NCBI GenBank assembly: GCA_032622095.1
Contig: CP136069.1
Span: 187,041,122 to 187,105,121, forward strand
Direction: 5' to 3'
DNA length: 64,000 bases
Origin: Siphonodentalium dalli
Lineage: Eukaryota; Mollusca; Scaphopoda; Gadilida; Siphonodentaliidae
The translations under genes were made by a program, and so were the position numbers. Positions within the stretch are counted from its first letter, which is position 1; every line of letters begins with the position of its first letter. The notes beneath the pieces are model-generated. The model was given only the letters and a program-made list of their open reading frames with translations. It had not been told where the DNA came from and did not search any database. This document shows, piece by piece, positions 46,830 through 58,014 of this stretch.

Positions 46830-47800
46830 GCAGTCGTCTCGTCGAATATATCCGAGCAGAGAAGAACTCGTGGTTCTAGTTTATGGACATGCGCCATGAT
46901 AGTGGGAATGGAAAGGGCTATGGTACACACCACCGCTACACCTGGTGCATGTTTCAGGTATAGACTGCCATGCGTGTCGGTGTTTTTTGGTGTGGCAAGA
47001 TTGGATTTCCACATCCATTTCGAAGCCGTTCTGATTCAACGTGACCAGACGTACTATTTTGTCTGGATAATATTATGCTAGCGTCCCCCAGAACAATCGG
47101 ATGGACCAAAGGATAATGTCTTTATAGTATAAAGGTATGCGTTTTTGTTATCCTCTCCCATGGTTAGTGTCATTATGTGGGCCGTATTATTCAAGAAAAT
47201 GTCAGGAACTATGTATTTAAAGGACAATTTATAGTCTCGACGGCAATGGCTGTTGACGTATGGGAACGTGACCTTTATTATCATATAGCTTTATATATAA
47301 CTTTAGAATAGAGTAGTTAATATGTCTCATGTAGAAAAATGGTCGGCATGGTGATGTTACCAAGAAATCACTTGGTGTACCCAGTGTATGTTGAACTGAA
47401 TGCAAGATATCATCAAAGTAACATTCCTCTGGATGCTCCTCTCGTTGAACATTTCACCATTGCGTTTGGTGGCATGTGTACTTTCTTGAACCATCCCCAC
47501 CACCGCCCAGCGTGAGTATGACATATTAACCAACTATCAAAGGTGTCGCCTTTAAGACTACACCCAGTCTGTGTGGGGCTTATATAGCAGTAGCCAATGG
47601 CACAGGCCTCGTCCAGTTGATTAAGAACGGCTTCCAAACGGATGGGAACATACAATTTTAGCATACAAGGAAAGCAAAGCCACGTATGAGATCCTGTCAG
47701 AATCAAAAACATACACAAAGAAGAGGGGGTGCAGTCATGGTCCAATTTCATTTCCACGATCATGACACATGCCCATAAACTAGCACCATGTGTATTGTTA
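46830..47800. repeat. Inverted duplication, about 200-bp arms
   Basis: 46830-47040 read on the minus strand and 47610-47800 read on the plus strand share, in order, a GTTGA-T-AGAACGGCTTC stretch, and later ATCATG-C-CATG-CCATAAACTAG. Divergence between the blocks is high. The plus arm ends at the SINE. Confidence 0.55.
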
Positions 47801-47828
47801 TTATCTCCTGAGATCTGTTCGGTGAGAT

Positions 47829-48136
47829 TGATTGATTGATTTGGGGTTTATTGTCGCTTTAGCCACTAAGGCCATATCACGACATTGCCAGTTTTAGTGG
47901 TGGAGGAAATCCGCACACTTGCGACTAATCTAACAGTGATTTCAATGGCTGATAAACTCGTCAACCATGTGCGGCAAACCACCGGTCATCGGCAAGTAAC
48001 TGGTAACTCCACCAGATAACGATTTCGAGTTACAAAGTCCACGATGGAAACATGTGGATTTGAACCCTAATCGCCAGCGCTGGAGGGCGAAACGGCTTGG
48101 AGTTGTACCCCTAACCGATTGAGCCACCGAGGCCCC
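47829..48136 (-). mobile_element. tRNA-derived SINE
   Basis: On the minus strand it starts GGGGCCTCGGTGGCTCAATC (48136), with an A-box-like TGGCTCAATCGG about 10 bases in. A B-box GGTTCAAATCC follows at about 48058-48068, 55-60 bases downstream, as in RNA polymerase III promoters. The body includes GCGGATTTCCTCCACC, and the element ends in a 3' tail of AATC repeats (47829-47844). The tRNA-like head has extra bases between boxes and is not a functional tRNA. Its mobilising LINE is unknown. Confidence 0.8.
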
Positions 48137-48789
48137 GGTGAGATGATTGCTGGACACCAACAAGATTGTTCTTTGGATAATGGTCAAGAAGTGTGGGCAT
48201 AATATGCAATATGGTCTTATGATAGAGAGGTCCTTCTGAAAGCAAGTATACGCATCGACCGCACACCTTTCTAGTTTATTGCACAATATTACGCTCAGAT
48301 CCCACATGTAGCACTTGAATTATACCATAAGCTATACCACGAATGAAGCTCGCCAATAATAAGGACACGAATTCCCTGCTTTCGAGACAAACACGTGAGC
48401 TGGACATCTGCATATGTATTGTTTGAAACATTTCGATTAGTGGGACCCTTCTACAACGAAGTGTAGAGAACTATGTTGGTGTGAGCGATCTAGATTAATC
48501 TGACGAAGACACGGAAACTGTTCCAGATAATAATGAATGTGGCAAATCAGAATAAGCTCAGGTACTGCTGTTTATATGCTTGGAAGTCATAATATGACTA
48601 TTCGGCACAGCTATATACTGTTACGGCCAGTATGGGCGCTTAGTGGAGAATGGATTTCGAAATGCCAAATCGCGATTATTAATTGTGGATTTACATCCTT
48701 CCAAAAGTCTACGACTTATGTTGGAACTAATGGATGGCTTATATTAGGTGCCGTTTCGTCCATACAGATCGATATTATGACTAAAAGTT

Positions 48790-49900
48790 AAAATTGGTAT
48801 GAGAAAACATCAACTTCTTTTCAATTTCTGGCCGCCAGTGTGGCCGCCATCTTGACTGTAAGAGTTTGCCAAACTCAAATGAATACTTCATATCAATGTT
48901 CCATATGAACATGTAATTGTGGGCAGAATTCGCGTAACAATAACGCTCATTGTAAGAAAGTAAAGGAATGTGAGCTTGTTTTCAAATTTCGGTGGCCATT
49001 TTGGCCGCCATCTTCGATTTAGAAATAATTTCTTGCATGAGATGTAAGGTAATTACTTCACCTCAGTATCTCCAACCCAACTGTAAGCATGGGTGGAGTT
49101 GTCTCGACAATAATGCCCAATGATGTGAATATGAGGAAATTTCGGTGATTTTTAAAAATCTGTCCGCCATTGTGGACGCCATTTTGGATCTGGGGGACTT
49201 TTATTTGGTTATGGTACAAAGACACTTCTTCGCCTAAGTGTTCCCAACTCACAATAGTAAGCAGGTGTGTGGTTGTCATGACAATAACGGTCACCGATGT
49301 TAAAATCAGCGATTTTCGGCGACTTTTCTATTTTTGGTGGCCATTTTGGCCGCCATCTTCGATTTGGGTGAATATTCCTCAATTCAGGTATAAGAGGAAT
49401 GCTAGTTCGAATATTTCCTGTACATATATATGCATGGGTGTTATTATAACAGCAATAACATTAATTGATTCGAAGAATTACATCGCGTTATTAGCGTCGA
49501 TTCGGCTTTGAACTATTATACCGGCATTTGGTAAAACGTAATATCGGACAAAAATATACCACAATGAATGTATATTATGGTCCCCGTGTGTTCGTCAATG
49601 ACTCTTCTATACGATAAATGTATAACATCACACAAAGATGCCAATATTTTCCCACAGAGACAAACGAAAGGTGGTGAAATGTCACATTTCGGCGGCCATC
49701 TTGGCCGCCATATTGGATTCTGGTGTCGGATTTTTGGCTAATTTGTAAGGGTTGTATATTATCATAACAAACCAAGCGGAAAACAACACCGCATTTGATA
49801 TCATCTTTACTATAACGGCGATCAAAGAGACCTGGTTCATATAAAAAAGAATGGCCTCCATGCTGGACGCCATTTTGTCTGGAGTCTCTGCGGCCACTTT
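48790..49900. repeat. Degenerate array of about 165-175-bp units with GCCGCCATCTTG motif
   Basis: A paired motif GGCCATTTTGGCCGCCATCT or a near variant occurs at about 48828, 48992, 49163, 49337, 49690 and 49855. The first four are spaced 164-175 bases. Between motifs, TTCCCAACTCACAAT-GTAAGCA, TGTCATGACAATAACG and CGGTGATTTTT-like text recur with strong divergence. Confidence 0.75.
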
Positions 49901-49908
49901 TTTTTTCT

Positions 49909-50438
49909 TGTTAAAGGTGGATTATCTCTTTGTAAACATGTATTATATAGTTATCGGGGTATAAAATATTACATTTGAATCGAAGACTCCTGTCCGGAAA
50001 TGCTTCAATCGATTAATATTATTTTATTTCGAATATTTTATGGTCTAAAAAGGTGTGTTTGTTCAGCTAACGAACAATAGTGGTTACTGTTAACAGAGAC
50101 CAGAAATTATATTGTGCAATTTTGTCACAAATAAACGTTAATTATACTCATTATCGCTTATATCTGCATGTGGAACAAAACAATACAAACAACCAATCTG
50201 TGACATTCGTTGCGTAGCCGTAGGAACAGCCCAGTACTCTATATCGCAATACGGTCTCATCCGAATGGTCGGTTCTAAAAATAGTAACATAAACGGGCCC
50301 GATTTAATATTCGAAATGAAATCAATATTAATTGATAGAAGCTTTTTCCGGACATAGGTCTTCAGTTCATATATATTATTTTATACCCACGCAACTATTT
50401 AAAATTTGTTATTTAAAGAGATAATCCATCTTTAACAA
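49909..50438. mobile_element. MITE with TIRs of about 130 bases
   Basis: It begins TGTTAAAGGTGGATTATCTC and ends with the complement GATAATCCATCTTTAACA. Inward, both arms continue through GGGTATAAAATA, GAAGAC, TGTCCGGAAA and AATTAATATT, so the arms pair for about 130 bases at roughly 75-80%. An arm fragment is also found at 3229. Confidence 0.8.
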
Positions 50439-50644
50439 CCGAAACAAAATAGAGGAGACATTAAGAAAGAAAATTAGTGGGGTGAAGTTGAGTCCTGGGG
50501 GTGCAGAGGTCGAACAATATCTCCTGGACTAAATGGAGTCAACGTTCGTGCTAACGTGTGTAAACAAATTGGAATGCAACCAAAATTAAGACTCGAGATC
50601 TTAACCTACAATTTTATCTAAACACATTTAAACCTCAAATACCA

Positions 50645-50662
50645 CCCCCCCCCCCCCCCCCC
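50645..50662. repeat. Poly-C tract, 18 C
   Basis: A homopolymer at the 5' boundary of the following LINE fragment. Confidence 0.95.
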
Positions 50663-50667
50663 AAGTA

Positions 50668-51290
50668 TTACAATGTAGGAAAGCGGACTGAAAATATATA
50701 TCACTGCAGATTACGATCTCCTTTCAGATAAGGTTCAAAATTACATCACAAGTTGCAAAGAATGCTCATATGGAAACGGAGAAGAAAATGCCTTCCTTTA
50801 TTTCTTTGATTGTTACCTACACTCGATCCCAAGAAATCGCCAATTAAATAAATTACTTCCGTATAATATTTACTCACTAAAATTTCTGCTATTTGGAGAC
50901 CATGCTCTACCCGATTGCGACAACGAACATTTTTTCTTAGCTATACAATTATTCATCCGTGAGACAAAACTAGATTCTATTGACTAAGTCTAGCAAACAC
51001 ATATACAAGCCAGCAAATACTCAAACAAACACGACTTTCAAGTAATTCATATATAAACACAAGACTGACTCGGGGGAGGGGAACGACTGGTGATATGTAC
51101 TTGTAAATATGTTCAACTTGCTTTTTGTAGTCATGTTGCAATGCCATTTTTCTTGATTTATTTGTCAGTGTAATAACAAATGAGAGAGGAGGTACTCATA
51201 AGTGAGTCAGCACTTGTCCTCCAATTCCATTTGCTTTAAAAATGTGTTATTGAATTTAGACAAATAACTGTGTTTAAACTAGGCACGCCT
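50668..51290 (+). pseudogene. LINE 3' fragment, intact C-terminus
   Basis: The plus strand from about 50680 reads SCKECSYGNGEENAFLYFFD, then CYLHSIPRNRQLNKLLPYNI, then FLLFGDHALPDCDNEHFFLA and IQLFIRETKLDSID before a stop at about 50985. The C-x2-C-x-N-G-x-E-x-A-x-Y-F-F-x-C pattern and the IRETK ending are typical of the C-terminus of another non-LTR family. The frame is unbroken for about 100 codons. It has a 3' UTR of about 300 bases with GGAGGTACTCATAAGTGAGT. 5'-truncated. Confidence 0.8.
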
Positions 51291-53144
51291 AACAATGACC
51301 AGACCATTTACAATTCCAGAAACACAATGTTGTGTAATTTGCGATGTGTGTTACCACCTGATTCACACGATAATTCCGCCTACATGCACATGTTCAAACC
51401 GTTTATTCATGCAGGGAGCTGAAATAATGGAATGGATTCCTTGCCGATAGAGCTTGGCGACCACCCTTATGACATTGAAATGGTAATAAGGAATCAACTG
51501 AATTAAAAATAGTTCTGAACCAGTTAAAATGAGTTAAATTAGCTGGGAAACGCGATAGAATAGTAACGAGAACGGCGTCCCGTACAGTTAACGTTCTGGG
51601 CAGCATGACGTCATCCGTCATCGAAAGGAAAACAGTGTCAATAATATTGTCAAGTGTCAGACGTTTTATGGAAATAATATTTTAAGGAAAACACCTATAC
51701 TTCAGTCAACGTATGGTCAAACCGAGACAAAATGTGTACAGAAATTGGTTTATCATTTTCGAATCAGTACACAAGTCAAATCAACATATCAAAAATCCTC
51801 TACTAGATGTGTGCGCGACGTTTCATAATCGAGCATATTGTGGGGGTACCCGATGTCGGCAAATTCAACAAAGAACGTAATTGGGTATTGTTGTGTATTG
51901 GGCGTGTTTCGTGACAATTTGGGAGATAAACTGCGCTCAGAATCAAAATGACGTCCAAAATGGACAAAATCGAATAAAATTTACATGCTGGGCAAAATGG
52001 AATAGCTAGTCCTATAAAAGTGAACACACACTCGAGGAACAATGATTTGCAGAAATCACTCACCGTTGCTATGGTAACACCATTTATTAGGTAACTAAGC
52101 GAAAAGAACTCGTGAACACTGGTTTCCATTGTCTCCAGTATATGGGCTTTACGAACAAATATGTTCCCCAAAAACATTTACGAAACCCATTTTATTTTTA
52201 CAAATGACAGGCTACTATGCATTGATTGTGTTACATTTTTCACAAACAGAAATACGTGTGCTCACAGCAGTATCACGAATATGACCATGACAGTTCATCA
52301 TATATTTTGATATATACAACATCAAAACTTTCAAAATCCACTGATATAGAACAGTATAAGCGTATTGCCTGTGTCTCAAACCAGTCGTCATAGTTGCATT
52401 CGATCATGTGATGAAACATGCATATTTGTCTCTTATCACAAGAATTCATGATGGTATACTATGAACGCAATTTATCAAAACGTAAATGTGTACGATACCT
52501 TTGAGTATCTTCGATAAAACAAACCAAACCATGATGGAACGAAACGAAACGTTTGTGTTTAGACCTGGTAATAAACATCTGGTTATATTCATCAAGGCCA
52601 CATGTACCTGAAATGTACTACGTGTTCTGCAATAGCATCACAACCTTTACACATTCCCCTTAATGGTACACATATCTGCTGCATACACAACACAAATAGC
52701 AACATTTACTGAATGGTAAATGCTGAAATAAAGCTTTAAATACCAATCACATGACATTTAGCACAAGTACGTGGGTGGTGTTGATGAGATATTTTCAAAC
52801 AACATGATACTGTAACCTAATAGAGTGCATTACGTGGGAGCTTATACCAGTTGTCAAGTGGCGACTGAAGTATAATTGGAAACAATTGTCTGCTAAGAAA
52901 CCGGTCTAGTAGCAGCTCTAAATTTTACGATGCACCGTTTCTTTGATCGGGTGTGATGGGGTGCCAATCCATTGAAGAGATAAGTGTTTCTTGACATACG
53001 TACATGGATTCTCACCACAGAGACTGTTGATACTTCTGGAAATTTAACTAGTATTTATACTACAAGGGTATGCATGTCAGTGTTTGCGTTACATTCAATA
53101 ATTATCATCTTGACAAATTAAACTACCACGCACTGTTTGGAATA
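51291..53144. other. No gene seen
   Basis: AT-rich. The minus-strand frame 51803-52177 (124 codons, with a hydrophobic stretch CVFTFIGLAIPFCPACKFYS) has no recognised domain and no splice or homology support; it is a weak candidate only. Confidence 0.4.
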
Positions 53145-53582
53145 GGTTAGAAGGAACTAAATGTTTTCCATAGGCCACAGTGTTAACGTTTGACCACGCC
53201 CACGCTAAATCTTCGAGTTACGAAGTGCACGATGCATGCGTTCGTGAAGACCAACCCTTTCGGCATCTGTTCGCACAGAGGAGCACCTTTCGAGCCACGC
53301 CTTTCTCAAAAACAAGCATACGTTTTCCACACTATCCCACTTTTTGCACAGAATTTGACAGTCTGACGAAAGCCAATACACAGCCTCAATCTCACGCCAT
53401 TTTTTGGACATGAACGCATTTCAGACCAGGAAACGCCCACGTTTTTACATGCTGTGGGTATTATATTTCTTGAATTTCTAAGATTATACGCCAATCGCGC
53501 GCCAGAATGTTTTTAACTCGTATTCGAGATACTCTGTAGAAACGAAAGGGACGTAATTCTACTTATTTAGTTCCTTCGAACC
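53145..53582 (+). mobile_element. MITE, GGTTACA-related family, subfamily 3
   Basis: Ends are GGTTAGAAGGAACTAAAT and the complement of GGTTCGAAGGAACTAAAT, and the element is 438 bases long. The subterminal block TTTTCCATAGGCCACAGTGT followed by TAAC matches that of the 19, 20 and 24 kb copies at the same distance from the end. Confidence 0.8.
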
Positions 53583-54507
53583 AACATTAATAAGCGTGCT
53601 GCATGCCCGAAATTATTATTTTTGTCACCGACTGTTGGGGATGTATTCTAATCAGAAAAAACTAACTATTTCAGTCGTAAATCGTTGGGTTTGACGTTCG
53701 TTACAGTGACTTATACATCCTTCAGAATGATACAAATGTATGCTTGTGTAATGAATCTGTATACATTCGAGTGACTCCTTTAGTTCCATCACATCCTTTC
53801 AACTCGCTGATAACGAAATATTCAGCCATTTTCACTTTGTTTCAACCCCACGGGGTGGTTAGGTCGTGATGAACTATTAACCAGAATGGAATCACGTGAC
53901 TGTTATTATAAATGCAGTAACATATCACGCGAAATTACTTTATTGCACAGAGGATTTCAGATTAACATAATTGATGGTGTAATATCATTATATATTGAGT
54001 ACATTTACTAAACATATTTTACTTAACTGCCCAACACCCGGTTACTATGGTGTTGGGCTAAAATCTAACCCAACGGAATTTTCAGTGACGTACATGCAGT
54101 GGTTTTTTTATGAATGAATATTGTTTTCATTTACTGCCTCAATAATAGCTCGTATACTGGCTCTTATGTTAACAATAGACAACAAATTATTTTGACATTG
54201 ACTTGACTTTGACTGTATAATTGGGATATATTTCTCAAGTGCTTACAATACGTAAAACGTATGCCATAAATAGTACACTCAACGCCGTGGACATTGTGTT
54301 GGGAGAGTTAATCACGGTGACACAATAACATCGAAAACATGAGTGGCGAGGATTATCTGGCGCGACGGCGTAATCAACATCACCGTGGCGTTTTTATCCG
54401 AACCTAGCTCACTATATATATGCAAGTAAAGACAAAACAATGTTCAATATTTGTTAATACTGTTATATAATAAATCGAAATGGCATAAAATATTCTCTAA
54501 GTAGCTG
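53583..54507. other. No gene seen
   Basis: Only a short hairpin GCCCAACACCC...GGTGTTGGGC at about 54031-54060. Confidence 0.5.
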
Positions 54508-55470
54508 TCAGTGTTTTTACGCCGTTTAGTGTTTTTATTTTACGGCGATTCTCACTGGTTTGCCGTGATTCTCTGTGTTTTTCGGCGAATCTCAGTGGTT
54601 TGCGGCGATTCTCAGTGTTTTACGGCGATTCTCAGTGGTTTGCGGCGATTCTCAGTGTTTTACGGCGATTCTCAGTGTTTTACGGCGATTCTCATAGTTT
54701 TGTGACGATTCTCAGTGGTTTGTGGTGATTCTCAGTTGTTTTACGGTGATTCTCAGTGGTTTTACGGTGATTCTCAGAGTCTTGCGGCGATTCTCAGTAG
54801 TTTTGCGGTGATTCTCAGAATCTTGCGGCGATTATCAGTGGTTTGCGGTGATTCTCAGAGTCTTGCGGCGATTCTCAGTGGTTTTGCGGTGATTCTCAGA
54901 GTCTTGCGGCGATTCTCAGTGGTTTGCGGTGACTCTCAGAGTCTTGCGGCGATTCTCAGTGTTTTACGGTGATTCTCAGTGGTTTGTGATGATGCTCAGT
55001 GGTTTGCGGTGATTCTCAGTGCTTTACGGTGATTCTCAGTGTTTTACGGCGATTCTCAGTGGTTTGCGGTGATTCTCAGAGTTTTACGGCGATTCTCAGT
55101 GCTTTACGGTGATTCTCAGTGTTTTACGATGATTCTCAGTGTTTTACGGCGATTCTCAGTGGTTTGCGGTGATTCTCAGAGTCTTGCGGCGATTCTCAGT
55201 GTTTTGTGGTGATTCTCATGGTTTTGTGGTGATTCTCAGTGTTTTACGGTGATTCTCAATGTTATACGGTGATTCTCATAGTTTTGTGGTGATTCTCATG
55301 GTTTGTGGTGAGTCTCAGTGCTTTGTAGTGATTCTCATTGTTTTGTAGCGATTCTCAGTGTTTTTCGGCAATTCTCAGTGTTTTGCGGCAATTCTCAGTT
55401 GTTTTGCGGCGACTATCACTGTTTTGCGGCGACTTTTCGATGATTCTCAGTGTTTAGCGGTGATTCCAGG
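54508..55470. repeat. 20-bp tandem repeat, about 46 copies
   Basis: The unit is GTTTTACGGCGATTCTCAGT, with variants GTTTTGCGG, GTGGTTTGCGG and AGTCTTGCGG. Units of 19-21 bases shift frame, so no long frame persists. Confidence 0.95.
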
Positions 55471-55569
55471 TGAACACTGGTCCTTCTCTAGAATGTCTGT
55501 GGATGCCGCCTATTAATCCGTAACACGCAAGTTCTAAGTGGATCACGTCGAAAAACTCATAGTAAATAC

Positions 55570-55785
55570 TAGTGATCCAGGGTGGGCGGTGTGGGGTCAT
55601 CGCGGTGAATACTGGTGATCCAGGGTGGGCTATGTGGGGTCATCGAGGTAAATACTGGTGATCCAGGGTGTGCTGTGTGGGGTCATCGCGGTGAATACTG
55701 GTGATCAAGTGTGGGCTGTGTGGGGTCATCGAGGTGAATACTGGTGATACAGAGTGGGCTGTGTGGGATCATCGCGGTTTTGAGT
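55570..55785. repeat. 43-bp tandem repeat, 5 copies
   Basis: The unit contains ACTGGTGATCCAGGGTGGGC and GTGTGGGGTCATCGCGGTGA. Confidence 0.93.
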
Positions 55786-56194
55786 GTTTTGCTTGTCGTA
55801 CAGTCTTTACGTACTGTGTAAATTAATTTACCTGAGTTCAGTTGTACAATTCGAGCATCAAGTGATTCTTTGAAAGTTATTTTGCATGATCGCCCCAGGC
55901 TAAATCGAGAGTTGTGTAAGCAGTCACGTGTTCCCGAACGTCATTCATTTTGGGTATTAAATCGATGCTATCACATTGGAATGCATTTAATGCACTGGGA
56001 TAAACTACTCCTATAACATTGAAAATTGCGCAGCAAATATATGCTAAACGATGCGAGAAACGAATCACTCCCATAGCACCATTATCATGTGATAATGATC
56101 AACTAGGCGCCCAGTTACATTCAGTGCACAAATGTCCGCCTCGACAATGAATAATCCAAGTCAAATTGTATTCCTCATCAACCCAATCATGACA

Positions 56195-56520
56195 GAGGGT
56201 GTCAGCCCCTCTGTAATATGTACGCGGGATTAAGGAGGGTGTCAGCCCCCTATGTAATATGTACGCGGGATTAAGGATGGTGTCAGCCCCTCTGTAATAT
56301 GTACGCGGGATTGAGGATGGTGTCAGCCCCCTCTATAATATGTACGCGGGATTAAGGAGGGTGTCAACCCCCTCTGTAATATGTACGTGGGACTAAGGAG
56401 GGTGTCAGCCCCTCTGTAATATGTACGCGGGATTAAGGAGGGTGTCAGGCCCCTCTGTAATATGTACGCGGGATTAAGGAGGGTGTCAGCCCCCTCTGTA
56501 ATATGTACGCGGGATTAAGG
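56195..56520. repeat. 40-42-bp tandem repeat, 8 copies
   Basis: The unit starts TATGTACGCGGGATTAAGGA and includes GGGTGTCAGCCCCCTCTGTA. Length varies by 1-2 C. Confidence 0.95.
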
Positions 56521-57083
56521 CCATTTCCAGATGGTACACGGGATTCACGTCCCTTTGTTAAAGGTACTCAATCCGATCAGACGGTCCCAATACCATCAAG
56601 TTACAACATCATTTCTTCAAAATACGCTTTAGTTATCAGAATCAATATATTGCAACAAAATAATGCTAACCGCTGTCAACTATGGCATCAAATTTCTCAA
56701 ATCTTGTTATTTATCAACATTTCGTTCAACAAAATATGGCCGTATTATCACTTTTGTATCACGAAATCTGATCTTATTACCACTTGATTTTATAGTTATC
56801 CATCATCATTCGCAATGTTGTGCTTGTCAACGTGCTATTGGGCCACATATTATTACACATCTCGAGAAATAACGAACTTCAAAAATCGATAGCTGATCAC
56901 TCCCGGCTCCCGGCTTTGATGGGTGGGATTCTAGACTCGAGTCAAATATGTTTTACCCCCGAAGCCAAAGAAATAGTAATTTAGGAGCGTCTAATCGGAT
57001 TGAGTATCTTTAAATGGCACTCGGGATTCATGAGCCCATTTTAAGCGGTATTCAGGACTCAACGACCAACTGGAACGCTGCTT

Positions 57084-57105
57084 GGGGGGGGGGGGGGGGG
57101 GGGGG
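57084..57105. repeat. Poly-G tract, 22 G
   Basis: An uninterrupted G run followed by a T run (57114-57123). Homopolymer length is uncertain in assemblies. Confidence 0.95.
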
Positions 57106-57345
57106 TACGTAGTGTTTTTTTTTTTACTTTAAACATATTTTTTTGTAAATTCATTTACAACAGGATAGGGGCCTTACAAATTTCAACAACTTACAATGTC
57201 GCCGCTTCCATATACAATCAATATATGAATTAAACAAGATGACAGAGAATATATACATGACGAGATTGTATAAATGTTGCCAACAAATAAGAAGAAAGTT
57301 TGTGTAAAGAGTGTGTGATAGTCGTGTGTTGTGTCTGCCGGACCA

Positions 57346-57357
57346 CACACTCTCTCC

Positions 57358-57411
<54 letters not shown>

Positions 57412-57446
57412 GTCTGTCTGTCTCTCTCTCTCTCACCCTCTCTCTC

Positions 57447-57488
<42 letters not shown>
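57346..57488. repeat. CT microsatellite
   Basis: About 140 bases of (CT)n with CTGT and CCCT interruptions. Open frames across it are artefacts. Confidence 0.97.
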
Positions 57489-57491
<3 letters not shown>

Positions 57492-57791
57492 ATGTCGACT
57501 GAGAATATATATACATATATCCGAATACTTAATATATATTTTATATTGCGGGCATCAACTCTACAATTAAGTGGTCAGTTGAGTTTGTGGTGTACTCGAA
57601 ATGAAGAGCGTTTGTCCCTTTTTCACGTACCGCGTCTGTATATCTTCTATATAGCCCGTCAGCCAATGTGACTATTGTGATAGACCCATTTACTCGATGA
57701 TATTTGTTATATATATGACATTTCATTTTACTGCAGACAAAAGAGGTTTTCCAACATCGCGTGACTCCGTGGTAGCATGTTAACATTAGAC

Positions 57792-57844
57792 ATAAAGAGC
57801 GTTTTCAAATTGTTGCAGTGACAACGCTCTTTATCATCAGCGGC
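57792..57844. repeat. Short hairpin upstream of the 58-kb pseudogene
   Basis: ATAAAGAGCGTT pairs perfectly with AACGCTCTTTAT across a loop of about 29 bases. It lies 170 bases before the first recognised codon. Confidence 0.8.
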
Positions 57845-58014
57845 TCAATCTTTAGCCGCCATCGAATAAGCACGTGTTTTTACTTTGCTCTCGCTAATTC
57901 GCATTTATCTACGATTGACTTCTATTCGATCTAGTAGACCCTATACTTTTTACTTGTATATAATTCGCTCTTTCTTACTTCGATCATTTTGCTCGCATCA
58001 CACTCTGTGGCATT

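Noticed and set aside
46655-47763. Minus-strand frames of 116-119 codons as a gene
   Set aside because: They overlap an inverted duplication whose two arms do not preserve a common reading frame.
47829-48136. True tRNA gene
   Set aside because: The A and B boxes are present, but spacing and stems do not give a cloverleaf; the body and AATC tail fit a SINE.
53180-53413. Open frames inside the 53-kb MITE
   Set aside because: They lie wholly inside a non-coding TIR element and overlap frames on the other strand.
57300-57671. Leu-Ser-rich frames around the CT tract
   Set aside because: Simple-sequence translation, with three frames open at once.
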